This document shows, piece after piece, positions 53,659 to 63,225 of a stretch of DNA of 64,000 bases. Source of the stretch: CBDCUI01 sp965223115 (GTDB lineage: Bacteria > Pseudomonadota > Gammaproteobacteria > UBA4575); contig OZ244982.1 in NCBI GenBank assembly GCA_965223115.1, positions 682,001 through 746,000 of the forward strand. Direction: 5' to 3'. The stretch's first letter is position 1; each line of letters opens with the position of its first letter. The notes beneath the pieces were generated by a model. It made no database searches and was not told the origin of the DNA. It was given only the letters and a program-made list of their open reading frames with translations. The position numbers and the translations under genes are program-made.

Positions 53659-54255
53659 ATTCCTATTTGGTTAGCAATTTATGCGGCTGTTCTGGTTTGG
53701 TCTGGAATTAACCCAAAAGATCAATTTACTTGGTTCTTAGAGGTGTCTCCGGCAATAATTGGTTTAATAGTATTAGCTCTAACATATGAATCATTTAGGC
53801 TGACTAACCTTGTATATGTCTTAATACTAATTCATTGCATCATATTGATGATAGGTGGGCATTATACATATGCACATGTGCCGTTGTTTGATTATTTAAG
53901 TGATGTGTTGGGATTTAGCAGAAACAACTATGATAAGGTTGGTCATTTTGCGCAGGGATTTGTTCCTGCAATGGTTGCTAGGGAAATCATAATAAGAAAA
54001 GAGATAATAAGGGGAGCTGCCTGGCAGTTCTTTTTTATTGTTTGTTTTTGTTTGAGTGTGAGTGCATTCTATGAATTAATCGAATGGTGGGCGGCATTAA
54101 TAGCTGGCAAAGAAGCTACAGCATTTTTGGGAACTCAAGGCTATATCTGGGATACACAGTCAGATATGGGATTTGCACTTGTAGGCGCTATAATAGCACT
54201 AGTGACTTTAAGAAAAGTGCATGATAAGCAACTAATGAAATATAGATGCACATAA
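53659..54255 (+). CDS. DUF2238 (YjdF-like) membrane protein, likely ATT start
   Basis: 198 residues if started at ATT 53659. Family landmarks: ALTYESFRLTNLVY, IGGHYTYAHVPLFDYL near residue 69, RNNYDKVGHFAQGFVPAM near 87, SAFYELIEWWAAL near 133 and FLGTQGYIWDTQSDM near 151. The first membrane segment (IPIWLAIYAAVLVW) lies in frame upstream of GTG 53743, the first canonical start. AGGGAGG at 53647-53653 sits 5 bases before the ATT, and no ATG, GTG or TTG exists back to the stop at 53623. Function unknown. Confidence 0.8.
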   Translation: MPIWLAIYAAVLVWSGINPKDQFTWFLEVSPAIIGLIVLALTYESFRLTNLVYVLILIHCIILMIGGHYTYAHVPLFDYLSDVLGFSRNNYDKVGHFAQGFVPAMVAREIIIRKEIIRGAAWQFFFIVCFCLSVSAFYELIEWWAALIAGKEATAFLGTQGYIWDTQSDMGFALVGAIIALVTLRKVHDKQLMKYRCT

Positions 54256-54379
54256 TCGAGTTAGTTAAATAGTGGTTATTCAAAGAATTCGTTAGTGTTT
54301 AACACTGCATAAAGTGGACATTCTGTGCTAAATGTATTCGTGATAAATTTAACTATAGGGCAGTACTAGCTAAAATTAT

Positions 54380-55210
54380 TTAATTACAGGCGTTATTCAG
54401 AATGGGTAACAAACAATCACGGTAAGGCCAAACGATACCAAGTTCAGCTTCAAATTCTGTTTCTTCCTGTCGATCTCGACCAGAATAAATTCCAATGAAA
54501 TTTAGTGTTTCATGAGTAAATCCATTAATTTTTGCAGTTTGATTAACTGAATCGGATTGCTTTAAGACAACGGGTGAACCTGAGTACCCTTTTTTAGTTT
54601 TACCATCAATATAAAAACGTGGCTCAGCATTAAAAATTGTCGGTTCAGATGCAATGATGCCTGATTTATAAATTGGAAATTTATTAGGGGTAGTGGAAGC
54701 TTCTAATGGATAACCTGTAACAAAGGCTTGGTCCATTACATTGATTTGTACGTTTTTTTCTAATTCTGTATCAATGTCTAAACAAAAAATATCATTGCCA
54801 TTAAGTTTATTTGAATTAACTTGAATAGCCACTACATCTACTTTGCTTCCATAATTTGGGTGTTCATGCCATTGCGAAGTGCCATTATGATCATAAAGTT
54901 CAATGACAAGTTCATATGGTTTATGACTAGTTCGGTCTAGTTTTGCATGACCGCGAATAATAAGTTGACCAGGCAATGCACAGGTCCTCGTATCAACTGG
55001 TTTGTTAGTTTCAAAATTTCTACCTGACACCACGTGCCAGTTTGTTACGAAAAAGATTTGGCTTTTATAATTGCACCAAAATCCAGTTGCGCTGCTTAAT
55101 TTACGTCTAGTTTTTTGAGCTAATACATCGACCTGTGCGACTCTTAGAGAATGCTCATGAATTCTAGACATGGGGCCAGAATGCTTATGGTCAGCTTTAT
55201 TGTTTAACAA
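54380..55210 (-). CDS. Trypsin-like serine protease
   Basis: 276 residues. The catalytic residues are His in FFVTNWHVVSG near 59, Asp in KVDVVAIQVN near 130 and Ser in KKGYSGSPVVL near 219. No signal peptide or PDZ domain is seen, which is unusual for this fold and suggests a cytosolic protease. The start is a TTG at 55210 or, less likely, ATG 55172. It lies 21 bp behind the EF-G gene and may share its transcript. Confidence 0.82.
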   Translation of the reverse strand: MLNNKADHKHSGPMSRIHEHSLRVAQVDVLAQKTRRKLSSATGFWCNYKSQIFFVTNWHVVSGRNFETNKPVDTRTCALPGQLIIRGHAKLDRTSHKPYELVIELYDHNGTSQWHEHPNYGSKVDVVAIQVNSNKLNGNDIFCLDIDTELEKNVQINVMDQAFVTGYPLEASTTPNKFPIYKSGIIASEPTIFNAEPRFYIDGKTKKGYSGSPVVLKQSDSVNQTAKINGFTHETLNFIGIYSGRDRQEETEFEAELGIVWPYRDCLLPILNNACN

Positions 55211-55231
55211 TATCCATTCACTAGGTTTGCA

Positions 55232-57319
55232 TTATGATTTAGCTTCAGCACGTTCCTTGGCTGCTTTAATGACTTCATCCGCTACATTTTTAGGACAAGG
55301 TAAATAATGTGAAAATTCCATAGAAAATTGTCCACGCCCTGATGTCATGGTGCGAAGGTCACCAATATAGCCAAACATTTCAGCTAAAGGTACATCTGCT
55401 TTGACACGTGTACCTGTTGCGCCTGCATCTTGAGATTTGATCATCCCGCGGCGTCGATTTAAATCCCCGATGACGTCACCGACATGATCTTCAGGCGTAA
55501 ATACATCCACTTTCATAATAGGCTCTAAAATTTGTGGCGTTGCTTTAGGCATAGATTGTCTGTATGCAGCTTTGGATGCAAGTTCAAAGGCAATTGCAGA
55601 AGAATCCACTGCGTGATAGGCACCATCTGTTAAAGTGACTTTTACATCCAGGCAGGGATAGCCTGCTAAAACACCTATCTCCATCATATTGCCAAAGCCT
55701 TTTTCAATGGCTGGCCAATATTCACGCGGTACATTACCGCCGGTAACGGTAGATTGAAACTGATAGCCACTGCCCACTTCACCTGGTTCGATAACATAGT
55801 CAATTTTTCCAAATTGGCCTGCACCACCAGACTGCTTTTTGTGGGTATAACTATCTTCAACACGTTGGGTAATAGTTTCACGGTAGGCAACTTGTGGGGC
55901 ACCTGCAATGACTTCAACATTATGGGTTCGCTTTAAGATATCGATCTTAATGTCTAGGTGTAATTCACCCATGCCTTTAAGAATGGTTTCGCCACTGTCT
56001 TCATCAGTCGAAACATGAAATGAAGGATCTTCAGCAACCATTTTACTCAAGGCAATACCCAATTTTTCGGATGCGCCTTTATCTTTGGGTGATACGGCCA
56101 TAGATATTACAGGATCTGGGAATACCATTGGTTCGAGTGTGGCGGGGGAATTGGGATCACAGAGTGTGTGTCCTGTTTGTACGTTTTTCATTCCCAAAAC
56201 GGCTACAATGTCTCCGGCTTGTGCAGAATCTAATTCCTCGCGAGAATCAGCATGCATTTCTACAATTCGGCCAATTCGCTCGGTTTTTCCGGTATAGGTA
56301 TTTAATACCGTCATGCCCTTGTCTAATTTACCTGAATAAATACGAATAAATGTCAGGGCACCATAACGATCATCCATAATTTTAAAAGCCAAGGCACGTA
56401 ATGGTTTACTAGGATCAACTTCAGCAAAGTTACCAGTCTCATTACCTTCAAGATCAACTTCAGGCTGTGGCTCTATTTCAGTCGGATTAGGTAAAAAATC
56501 AACTACTGCATCTAATACAAGCTGTATGCCTTTGTTTTTAAATGCAGAGCCACAATAGGTTGGGAAAAAATCTATTGCAATCGTACCTTTGCGAATGCAG
56601 GCCTTGAGTGTGTCGATATCGGGCTCTTCACCATCAAGATACTTTTCCATAGCATCATCATTGTGCTCTAGAGCAGTTTCGACGAGTTCTTCACGATATT
56701 GCTCTACTTTATCGACCATGTCTGCTGGTACATCTTCGAGCTTATATTTCATGGGATCATCTGAGCCGTCCCATACCCAAGCTTTACGGGTTAATAGGTC
56801 TACTACACCAGAAAAATTGTCTTCAGTGCCAATAGGTAGCGTCATTACCAAAGGTTTAGCGCCCAATACGTTTTTGATTTGATCAACTACACGGTAGAAA
56901 TCGGCGCCTAATCGATCTAATTTGTTAACAAAGATAATACGGGCGACATTAGATTCATTGGCATAGCGCCAATTGGTTTCAGACTGAGGTTCCACGCCCC
57001 CAGATCCACAGAAAACACCAACACCACCATCCAATACCTTAAGTGAGCGGTATACTTCTATAGTGAAGTCGACGTGCCCTGGAGTATCGATGATATTAAG
57101 ACGATGATCGTTCCATATCGCACTGGTCGCTGCAGACTGAATAGTGATACCACGTTCGCGTTCTTGATCCATGAAGTCGGTAGTGGCTTCTCCATCATGA
57201 ACTTCGCCAATCTTATGGATTTTGCCCGTCAGACTTAAAATTCGTTCCGTAGTAGTGGTCTTGCCTGCATCTACGTGTGCAAAAATTCCAATGTTTCTAT
57301 AGTTATCTAATTTGCTCAT
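55232..57319 (-). CDS. fusA: Elongation factor G, second-type paralogue
   Basis: 695 residues. G1 AHVDAGKTTTTERIL near residue 14, effector RERGITIQSAA near 54, G3 DTPGHVDFTIEV near 77, G4 NKLDRLGADF near 131; domains II-V follow with KGMGELHLDIKIDILKR near 444. The gene is not in an rpsL-rpsG-tuf setting, so it is probably the additional EF-G2-like copy found in some bacteria, and not the main translocase. A trypsin-like protease gene follows on the same strand. Confidence 0.93.
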   Translation of the reverse strand: MSKLDNYRNIGIFAHVDAGKTTTTERILSLTGKIHKIGEVHDGEATTDFMDQERERGITIQSAATSAIWNDHRLNIIDTPGHVDFTIEVYRSLKVLDGGVGVFCGSGGVEPQSETNWRYANESNVARIIFVNKLDRLGADFYRVVDQIKNVLGAKPLVMTLPIGTEDNFSGVVDLLTRKAWVWDGSDDPMKYKLEDVPADMVDKVEQYREELVETALEHNDDAMEKYLDGEEPDIDTLKACIRKGTIAIDFFPTYCGSAFKNKGIQLVLDAVVDFLPNPTEIEPQPEVDLEGNETGNFAEVDPSKPLRALAFKIMDDRYGALTFIRIYSGKLDKGMTVLNTYTGKTERIGRIVEMHADSREELDSAQAGDIVAVLGMKNVQTGHTLCDPNSPATLEPMVFPDPVISMAVSPKDKGASEKLGIALSKMVAEDPSFHVSTDEDSGETILKGMGELHLDIKIDILKRTHNVEVIAGAPQVAYRETITQRVEDSYTHKKQSGGAGQFGKIDYVIEPGEVGSGYQFQSTVTGGNVPREYWPAIEKGFGNMMEIGVLAGYPCLDVKVTLTDGAYHAVDSSAIAFELASKAAYRQSMPKATPQILEPIMKVDVFTPEDHVGDVIGDLNRRRGMIKSQDAGATGTRVKADVPLAEMFGYIGDLRTMTSGRGQFSMEFSHYLPCPKNVADEVIKAAKERAEAKS

Positions 57320-57770
57320 ATCTATGGTCTTTATTTAATATATTCAGTAGGTTCTGGTGTTTATATAAGGTATATTATTAGGGTGGCAAGTCTACTTTAT
57401 TATGTGAAACAAACCAGCCTAATATTCATCCATACGTCATGAAATTCACTTCTCAAGCCGCGAAAGGCGCGAATTCTGGCTGATCGAAGGCGATGCTTCA
57501 ATAGGGCGTACGGGGTAAATAGGGTAATCAACCTGACTTGCTATTAAAATTCATTTTGTAAACAGTTGTATATTGGGAATCAACAATCTTTTTTCAAGCC
57601 TGAGTGCTAAAGTGGTATCCAGTGACTTTTTCAAGTATTTACGTTTGAATGTCAGCTCATTATGACTCCTCCTGTGGAATCATGTGTGGAGGGTAAGTAA
57701 CTAAGCTAAAAGAGCCTTTTGTTCTGAATCTAGAAATTTAACTCATTCCTCAAATATTAGATCTTCCGTA
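57320..57770. other. 450-bp intergenic region between divergent genes
   Basis: No gene is supported. A stretch near 57440-57515 is richer in G+C than its surroundings and opens one short minus-free frame (YSSIRHEIHFSS, then FWLIEGDASIGRTG) that I do not recognise; it may be a remnant. A weak CTCC/GGAG mirror lies near 57665-57695. No clear promoter or terminator is seen. Confidence 0.4.
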
Positions 57771-59156
57771 ATGAAAAATGTGTCACTCACTTCAGCGATC
57801 GATATACCACATTGGTTGGAACAAGATCGGGAGTTAAGTTGGCGTGAGCGCGTTTTACGTGACCAGCAAAAAATACAGGAACTTGATTTGGTGGAGGGAC
57901 AACCTCTTAAACAAGTTCTCTACTGGTGGGATAGCGTAAAAACAACAATAACTTCTACAGGTCCTGGTCGTGTCATTGCATCGTTTTTTCGCATAGTCAC
58001 AATTATCGTAATTGCTGCTGGTTTCATAAGTGGAGCAGGATTGGCAAGTGTGTTGCTACATTATGATGGTTCTGAGCCTATAAATATTTTTACTCTTCTA
58101 GGTTGGTTGGTATTGCTACCCTTGGTGTTTATGTTGTTGTCTTTATGTATTCCTGTACTGCGGAAAACCAATTTACTGAATGATATTAATATTGGTGGAA
58201 TTGTATTGGCAGTTTTGAAGAGAAAAAATGCATTATTGGAAACATTTTTTTCTTCGACTTACACAGATGCTAATAAAGAGAAATTGATGCATTGGCGTTT
58301 GTTGTTATTTTCGCAGCAATTTGGTGTGGCATTTTCTTTAGCTGCATTCATAACTTTAGTGGTACATGTGAGTTTTAGTGATTTAGCATTTGGCTGGAGT
58401 ACAACACTAAAGTTGGATGCCAATACATTACATGATTGGACTCGCGGGATGGCTTTACCATGGGCTATGTGGGTTCCCGAAGCAACCCCGTCACTGAATT
58501 TAATTGAACAATCACAATTTTTTAGGCTTGAGAACAGTAGTAATAATCTGGTAGCCGAAGTTCTAACAAATTGGTGGAAATTTATCGCCATGTGTTTGTT
58601 TGTCTATGGAATTTTATCACGCTTGATTGTAATGATATTTGCTAAATTTAAATATCAACAAGCTATTAATGAGATGCTGATGGAGCATTCTGAAATAACT
58701 GCATTGCTAGATCGCATGCAAATACCTTTAGAACTTGTACAAAGTCATGCCTCACAAGTTAAAGCGGAATCCAATGTTACAAATAATATTTTTAGTGCGA
58801 TTAAAAATAACGACGTTGTTATTTTATGGAATGATATAAAGCTAAACGGTATTAATTTAAATACAAAAAATATTATTAACTCAGGTGGGCAGCACTCATC
58901 CAAAGATGACTTAAATGTATTGCAAAGTTTAAGACTTAGTAATGATACTTATATATATATTGTCACGAAAGCATGGGAGCCACCGTTACTCGAATTTCAT
59001 GACTTCATAAAAATAGTGCGTGAGCATGTCGGTACTCAGATCCCGATTCTTGTGCAACCTGTAGGTTTACAAGGCGAAATTGCAGATGCAACAGATGTAG
59101 AAGTCTGGCGGCAAAGTATTGCTAAACTTCAAGATCCAAAAATCTATGTGCCATGA
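57771..59156 (+). CDS. DUF2868 family membrane protein
   Basis: 461 residues. After a soluble lead (WLEQDRELSWRERVLRDQQ) come membrane segments near 68-95, 105-130, 180-205 and 275-300, and then a cytosolic domain. The family is known as a partner of DUF3482 GTPases. Its stop overlaps the GTPase start by four bases (ATGA), so the two are coupled and probably form a complex at the membrane. Function unknown. Confidence 0.85.
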   Translation: MKNVSLTSAIDIPHWLEQDRELSWRERVLRDQQKIQELDLVEGQPLKQVLYWWDSVKTTITSTGPGRVIASFFRIVTIIVIAAGFISGAGLASVLLHYDGSEPINIFTLLGWLVLLPLVFMLLSLCIPVLRKTNLLNDINIGGIVLAVLKRKNALLETFFSSTYTDANKEKLMHWRLLLFSQQFGVAFSLAAFITLVVHVSFSDLAFGWSTTLKLDANTLHDWTRGMALPWAMWVPEATPSLNLIEQSQFFRLENSSNNLVAEVLTNWWKFIAMCLFVYGILSRLIVMIFAKFKYQQAINEMLMEHSEITALLDRMQIPLELVQSHASQVKAESNVTNNIFSAIKNNDVVILWNDIKLNGINLNTKNIINSGGQHSSKDDLNVLQSLRLSNDTYIYIVTKAWEPPLLEFHDFIKIVREHVGTQIPILVQPVGLQGEIADATDVEVWRQSIAKLQDPKIYVP

Positions 59157-60541
59157 CCATGCTTTCATTAACACCAAGATTTGCAGTAGTAGGCCACCCT
59201 AATAAAGGTAAGAGTAGTATTGTTTCCACATTAGTAGAATCGAGCGACATTCAAATTTCCAATACTCCAGGCACAACGTTGGATAGCCGTGTCTATCCCA
59301 TGCGTATCAATAATAGAGTGTTGTATGAATTAGTTGATACGCCTGGATTTCAGCGTCCACGTCAAGTGTTGGACTGGTTAAAGCGAAATAGTGAAGGTGC
59401 TCATGATAGAGCTAAAGTGGTTAATAAATTTCTAAAAAAGTTTCAAAACAGTGAAAAATTCCACGATGAATGTGAATTATTACAACCGTTGATGGAAGGG
59501 GCAGGAATTTTATATGTGGTAGATGGTTCAAAACCATATGGAATTGAATACGAAGCAGAAATGGAAGTATTGAGGTGGACGGGGAGGCCCCGTATGGCGT
59601 TAATCAATATGATTAGTCAAGGAGATTATATTGAGGAATGGCGCAAAGCATTAGACCAATTCTTTTCAATCGTGCGTGTGTTTGATGCGTTACGCGCCGA
59701 TGCCAATAAACGTGTAGCTTTGTTAAAAAGTTTTTCTGAGCTGAATGAAGAATGGCGGCCTGCATTAACTGATGCTGTTAAAGTACTAAATAAAAATTTA
59801 CTACAACGTAGAAAACGTTCAGCCATTGTAATTAAAAATTTATTAGTTGAAGCATTAACGATTAAAATTAAAGAGCGTATTTCAGAAGAAAATGATCCTG
59901 GTCCTGTTATTGATAAGTTAGAGAAAAAAATAAAACTTAAACTTCGTGAAAGAGAAAAAAAAGCCCGAAAAGAAATTGAATATATCTATCGACATCAAAA
60001 TATTGAGCGTAGTGAGTCAGTCATGGAGCTTCTTGATATAGATTTATTTTCGACAGAAAGTACAGAATTATTTGGTCTATCTCGTTCACAAATCATGGCT
60101 AGTGGTGCCGCTTCAGGAGCCGTTGCTGGATTGGGTATTGATGTTATGGTTGGTGGTACTTCATTGATGTTAGGCGCAGGATTAGGTGCATTAATTGGTG
60201 GTGCATCGGCATTATTTGGATCAGAAAAAGTTGGCAAACATAAAATGTTAGGCAAATTACTAAGTGATAGAACGATTAGTGTGGGCCCTATAAAAGATGT
60301 GAACTTTCCGTGGGTAATTTTAAGCAGAGCAATACTGCACCATCAATTAATTTCGGAAAGAAATCATGCATTGCGCGAAGCATTGGTAATCAGTACTGAA
60401 GCGAGTCAGCAGGTTTCTGAAAAAATTCCAAAAGAAATGCGAAGTCAATTAAGTAAAATTTTTGCATCCATAAAGCAAAGTGGTCACGATAGTAATAGTA
60501 ATAAATTTCAACAGATCATTGAGTCATTATTGACAGATTAA
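59153..60541 (+). CDS. GTPase with DUF3482 C-terminal domain
   Basis: 462 residues. G1 VVGHPNKGKSSIVS near residue 11, a switch region NTPGTTLDSR near 38, G3 ELVDTPGFQRPR near 60 and LINMISQGDYIEEW near 145 in place of the usual NKxD, as is common in this family. The C-terminal half has a Lys/Glu-rich helix (about 250-280) and a glycine-rich hydrophobic hairpin (about 318-365), which suggests membrane insertion. Overlaps the DUF2868 gene by four bases. Confidence 0.88.
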   Translation: MTMLSLTPRFAVVGHPNKGKSSIVSTLVESSDIQISNTPGTTLDSRVYPMRINNRVLYELVDTPGFQRPRQVLDWLKRNSEGAHDRAKVVNKFLKKFQNSEKFHDECELLQPLMEGAGILYVVDGSKPYGIEYEAEMEVLRWTGRPRMALINMISQGDYIEEWRKALDQFFSIVRVFDALRADANKRVALLKSFSELNEEWRPALTDAVKVLNKNLLQRRKRSAIVIKNLLVEALTIKIKERISEENDPGPVIDKLEKKIKLKLREREKKARKEIEYIYRHQNIERSESVMELLDIDLFSTESTELFGLSRSQIMASGAASGAVAGLGIDVMVGGTSLMLGAGLGALIGGASALFGSEKVGKHKMLGKLLSDRTISVGPIKDVNFPWVILSRAILHHQLISERNHALREALVISTEASQQVSEKIPKEMRSQLSKIFASIKQSGHDSNSNKFQQIIESLLTD

Positions 60542-60592
60542 AATATGCTTAGCATATCTTTGCATGCTTAAGATCAAGACTTTTTATAGTTG

Positions 60593-60629
60593 CCAATAAC
60601 CATAAACAGTTGTAGTTTATGATTATTGG
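60593..60629. terminator. Hairpin between convergent genes
   Basis: A 15-bp stem (60593-60607 with 60615-60629; arms CCAATAACCATAAAC and GTTTATGATTATTGG, one mismatch) around a 7-base loop lies between the convergent GTPase and propeller genes. There is no T-run in the + direction, so termination is likely but not certain. Confidence 0.5.
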
Positions 60630-60643
60630 GGCATGATATGTGT

Positions 60644-62824
60644 CTATTGTGGTATTGCGAAATCAAATACTTCACCGCCTGGAACTAAAGTAGGATTGAT
60701 TTGTGTTGAGGTGCCTAGCAGTGAAGTATCAACAGAAAATAAATCATCCTCAAATGAATTTTGTTCTGCGGTAAAGATAATACTTGTACCATCTTCTGAA
60801 TATTCAAAGAAACCTGTATCACCGCCGAACAAAACAGGATGTACTCGTGTAGAGACGCCAGGGTTACTAAATGCTACTTCAAACAACTCAAAATCTCCGT
60901 CAATATTTTGGTCTGCCTGATAAAGAATAGCTAGACCATCAGAACGAATATCACTAGTCACTACATCACCATTGAGTACAAGAGGGCTGTTAAGTTTAGT
61001 GGTCATACCTGGTGCATTTATATTGACTCGATAGAGTTCATCTACATCGTCAACATCTTGATCAGCTCGGTAAGTTATAAAGCTACTATCCGGACTGATT
61101 CTAAAGCTTCCACCATATACTGTACGCCCAGCAATTAAAGGTGGATTTAATTTTGTTGAGGCTCCTAGTGCAGATACATTTACTATGTAAAGTTCTAGGC
61201 TGCCATCGATGTCGTCATCTGCACAGTAAGCAATCATTGTGGAATCTGGTGTAAAGTCCCAATCACAAACATCTGTGAAATTATTTGTGAAGTTTGAATT
61301 GACCTTCAGGCTCACACCTAAAGTGTTGACAGCAACTACATATAATTCACGTACAGTGTCGGTATCTTGATCTGCGCCATAGATGACCCAATTGCCGTCT
61401 GGGCTGAATGCCGCACCCGATGCTATATTGGTAAATGAAGGAAACGTCGTATTTACTTTGGTGCTGATACCTGGTGTGGATAGGTCCACAAGGAATAACT
61501 CAATCGGTAAACTGCCCTGATCATCTAAATATATTACTTTAGTTCCGTCAGGGCTAAATACGCCACCTGTAACTACGTCTCCACCTGCGATCAGAGGTGG
61601 GTTTAGTTTTGTAGTGACGCCTATTGTAGCGAAATCGACTAGATATAATTCTAAAATGTTATCTACTTCTTGATCAGCATTGTAAGTGAGTTTGGAACCG
61701 TCTGGGCTGAATGCAAATTCATCTACATCTCCTCCTGCAACTAATGGCGGGTTAAGTTGTGTCGCAACACCAGGGTTTTTGAGTTCGACAGAATATATTT
61801 CTTCCTGCCCTACAACATCTTGATCAGCGATATAAACTACACGGCTGTTATCAGGACTAAGTGCAAAGTCTTCAATATCAGCTCCAACCGGTAAAGTGGG
61901 ATTGAGTTTGAAGCTCACACCAGGGTTATCGGCATCAGCTAAATAAAGATCAGCTTGATTTGCATTGTTTTGTGTTGCGATGTAAACAATTGGATTGGAA
62001 GGTGCAGCACTTTGTACAGCTGTACTTGTTGCACCTCGTGCAGTGCCACCACTGTCTGCAAAACGAATAAATATACGATTATTAGCAGGGTCGAATTGTA
62101 TTCCACCAATCGCTTGTACAAACACGGCAAAAGATGCTGTACTTCCACCCGTATAGTTAAAAGTAACAGTAGGGCCGATTGCACTACTACAAGCTCCTAA
62201 CATATTCGTTTGGCAAATATTAAGTGCAAGAGGTAAACCTTGCCCTCCATCATCTACACTTACTGTGATATCTCCTGTTGCGCCAACATTTGAAGACCCA
62301 ACTGCAAATAATGTACTCATTCCTAGAGGTGATTGAAGATCAACCACAGTGGTTAATCCAACAATATCTGGCACAGGTGAATTATCAGCAGAAAGTAACA
62401 GTGTATTGAGACCGAGAGTATTTGCTGCTGGACTCGTATTGATGCAAGTAAAATTTAAAAATACATTAGTTGGAACAAATGCAGCGGTAGGAGTAAAACT
62501 AATAATAAAATTTTGGATGCCACCAGCGGGGATGTCTATAGGTGTATTTGGACTACCCGTTAAGCTATTCATTGCATCAGTAGTTTGATAACTAAACGTA
62601 GATGTCAGGCTTGTGATTGGAGTAATGTTGCAACTTTGGGCAGTAATAGATCCTCCATTTACAATACTTGCAAACACAGTTGCAGTTTGTCCAACTTGTA
62701 CAGATCGACTTACGGGTAGTATAGACGATGCGATGTTAGCTGATACATTTGTACTGACTAAGAAAGAACAAAAAGCAAGCAGTAGTAAAAGTATCTTTGC
62801 ATGAGTATAGTGAAGTGGATTCAT
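60644..62824 (-). CDS. Exported TolB-like beta-propeller protein
   Basis: 726 residues with a signal peptide (about 1-29). An Ig-like N-terminal region (about 30-270) precedes about eight repeats of 47-48 residues (about 285-720). Each repeat has an (F/I)SPDG turn, a Y.ADQ acidic turn and an ELY.V strand, as in TolB/WD40-like propellers (for example FAFSPDGSKLTYNADQ). Such proteins bind partners or carbohydrates outside the cytoplasm. Exact role unknown. It is divergent from the Sel1 gene across a palindrome-bearing gap. Confidence 0.85.
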   Translation of the reverse strand: MNPLHYTHAKILLLLLAFCSFLVSTNVSANIASSILPVSRSVQVGQTATVFASIVNGGSITAQSCNITPITSLTSTFSYQTTDAMNSLTGSPNTPIDIPAGGIQNFIISFTPTAAFVPTNVFLNFTCINTSPAANTLGLNTLLLSADNSPVPDIVGLTTVVDLQSPLGMSTLFAVGSSNVGATGDITVSVDDGGQGLPLALNICQTNMLGACSSAIGPTVTFNYTGGSTASFAVFVQAIGGIQFDPANNRIFIRFADSGGTARGATSTAVQSAAPSNPIVYIATQNNANQADLYLADADNPGVSFKLNPTLPVGADIEDFALSPDNSRVVYIADQDVVGQEEIYSVELKNPGVATQLNPPLVAGGDVDEFAFSPDGSKLTYNADQEVDNILELYLVDFATIGVTTKLNPPLIAGGDVVTGGVFSPDGTKVIYLDDQGSLPIELFLVDLSTPGISTKVNTTFPSFTNIASGAAFSPDGNWVIYGADQDTDTVRELYVVAVNTLGVSLKVNSNFTNNFTDVCDWDFTPDSTMIAYCADDDIDGSLELYIVNVSALGASTKLNPPLIAGRTVYGGSFRISPDSSFITYRADQDVDDVDELYRVNINAPGMTTKLNSPLVLNGDVVTSDIRSDGLAILYQADQNIDGDFELFEVAFSNPGVSTRVHPVLFGGDTGFFEYSEDGTSIIFTAEQNSFEDDLFSVDTSLLGTSTQINPTLVPGGEVFDFAIPQ

Positions 62825-63225
62825 GTTTAACCTGCATTTTTAATATAGTTATACAAATCATTTTAGTTCTGAGTAACTTAATCTATTTTTTGTTACTCGG
62901 TCATAACTGAGTATATACTTTAGATTGTTGTATCAATGGAGAAGTTATTCAATAACAATTTTATTAATGTTATTGAATAGGTACTACTGATTCTTTATAA
63001 AGAGCTTATTTTTTACTAAGGTTAAACTATAAACTTTTAATATAAAATTATCGCTAGGGTTGGAATAAGTTAATCTAATGAAGAAACTTGTCATATAAAA
63101 TAATTTATTCATCAATCAACCAAATATCGGTATTTGTTGCGGCTCAATGCGATTGCAACTGTTAAAATTTTATGAATTATAGATAGTGCAAGTTCTGTGC
63201 AAACACTTTTTTAAGGCGGTTTGTA
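62825..63225. other. 400-bp divergent intergenic region with two inverted repeats
   Basis: Upstream of the propeller gene, GAGTAAC (62871-62877) is mirrored by GTTACTC (62892-62898). Further on, TATTCAATAACA (62946-62957) and TGTTATTGAATA (62968-62979) form a perfect 12-bp inverted repeat around 10 bases. The rest is AT-rich with no gene. Either element could be an operator for one or both divergent genes. Confidence 0.5.

Noticed and set aside
57440..57515. Transposase or phage remnant in the G+C-richer stretch
   Set aside because: The short open frame matches nothing I recognise, and no terminal repeats flank it.
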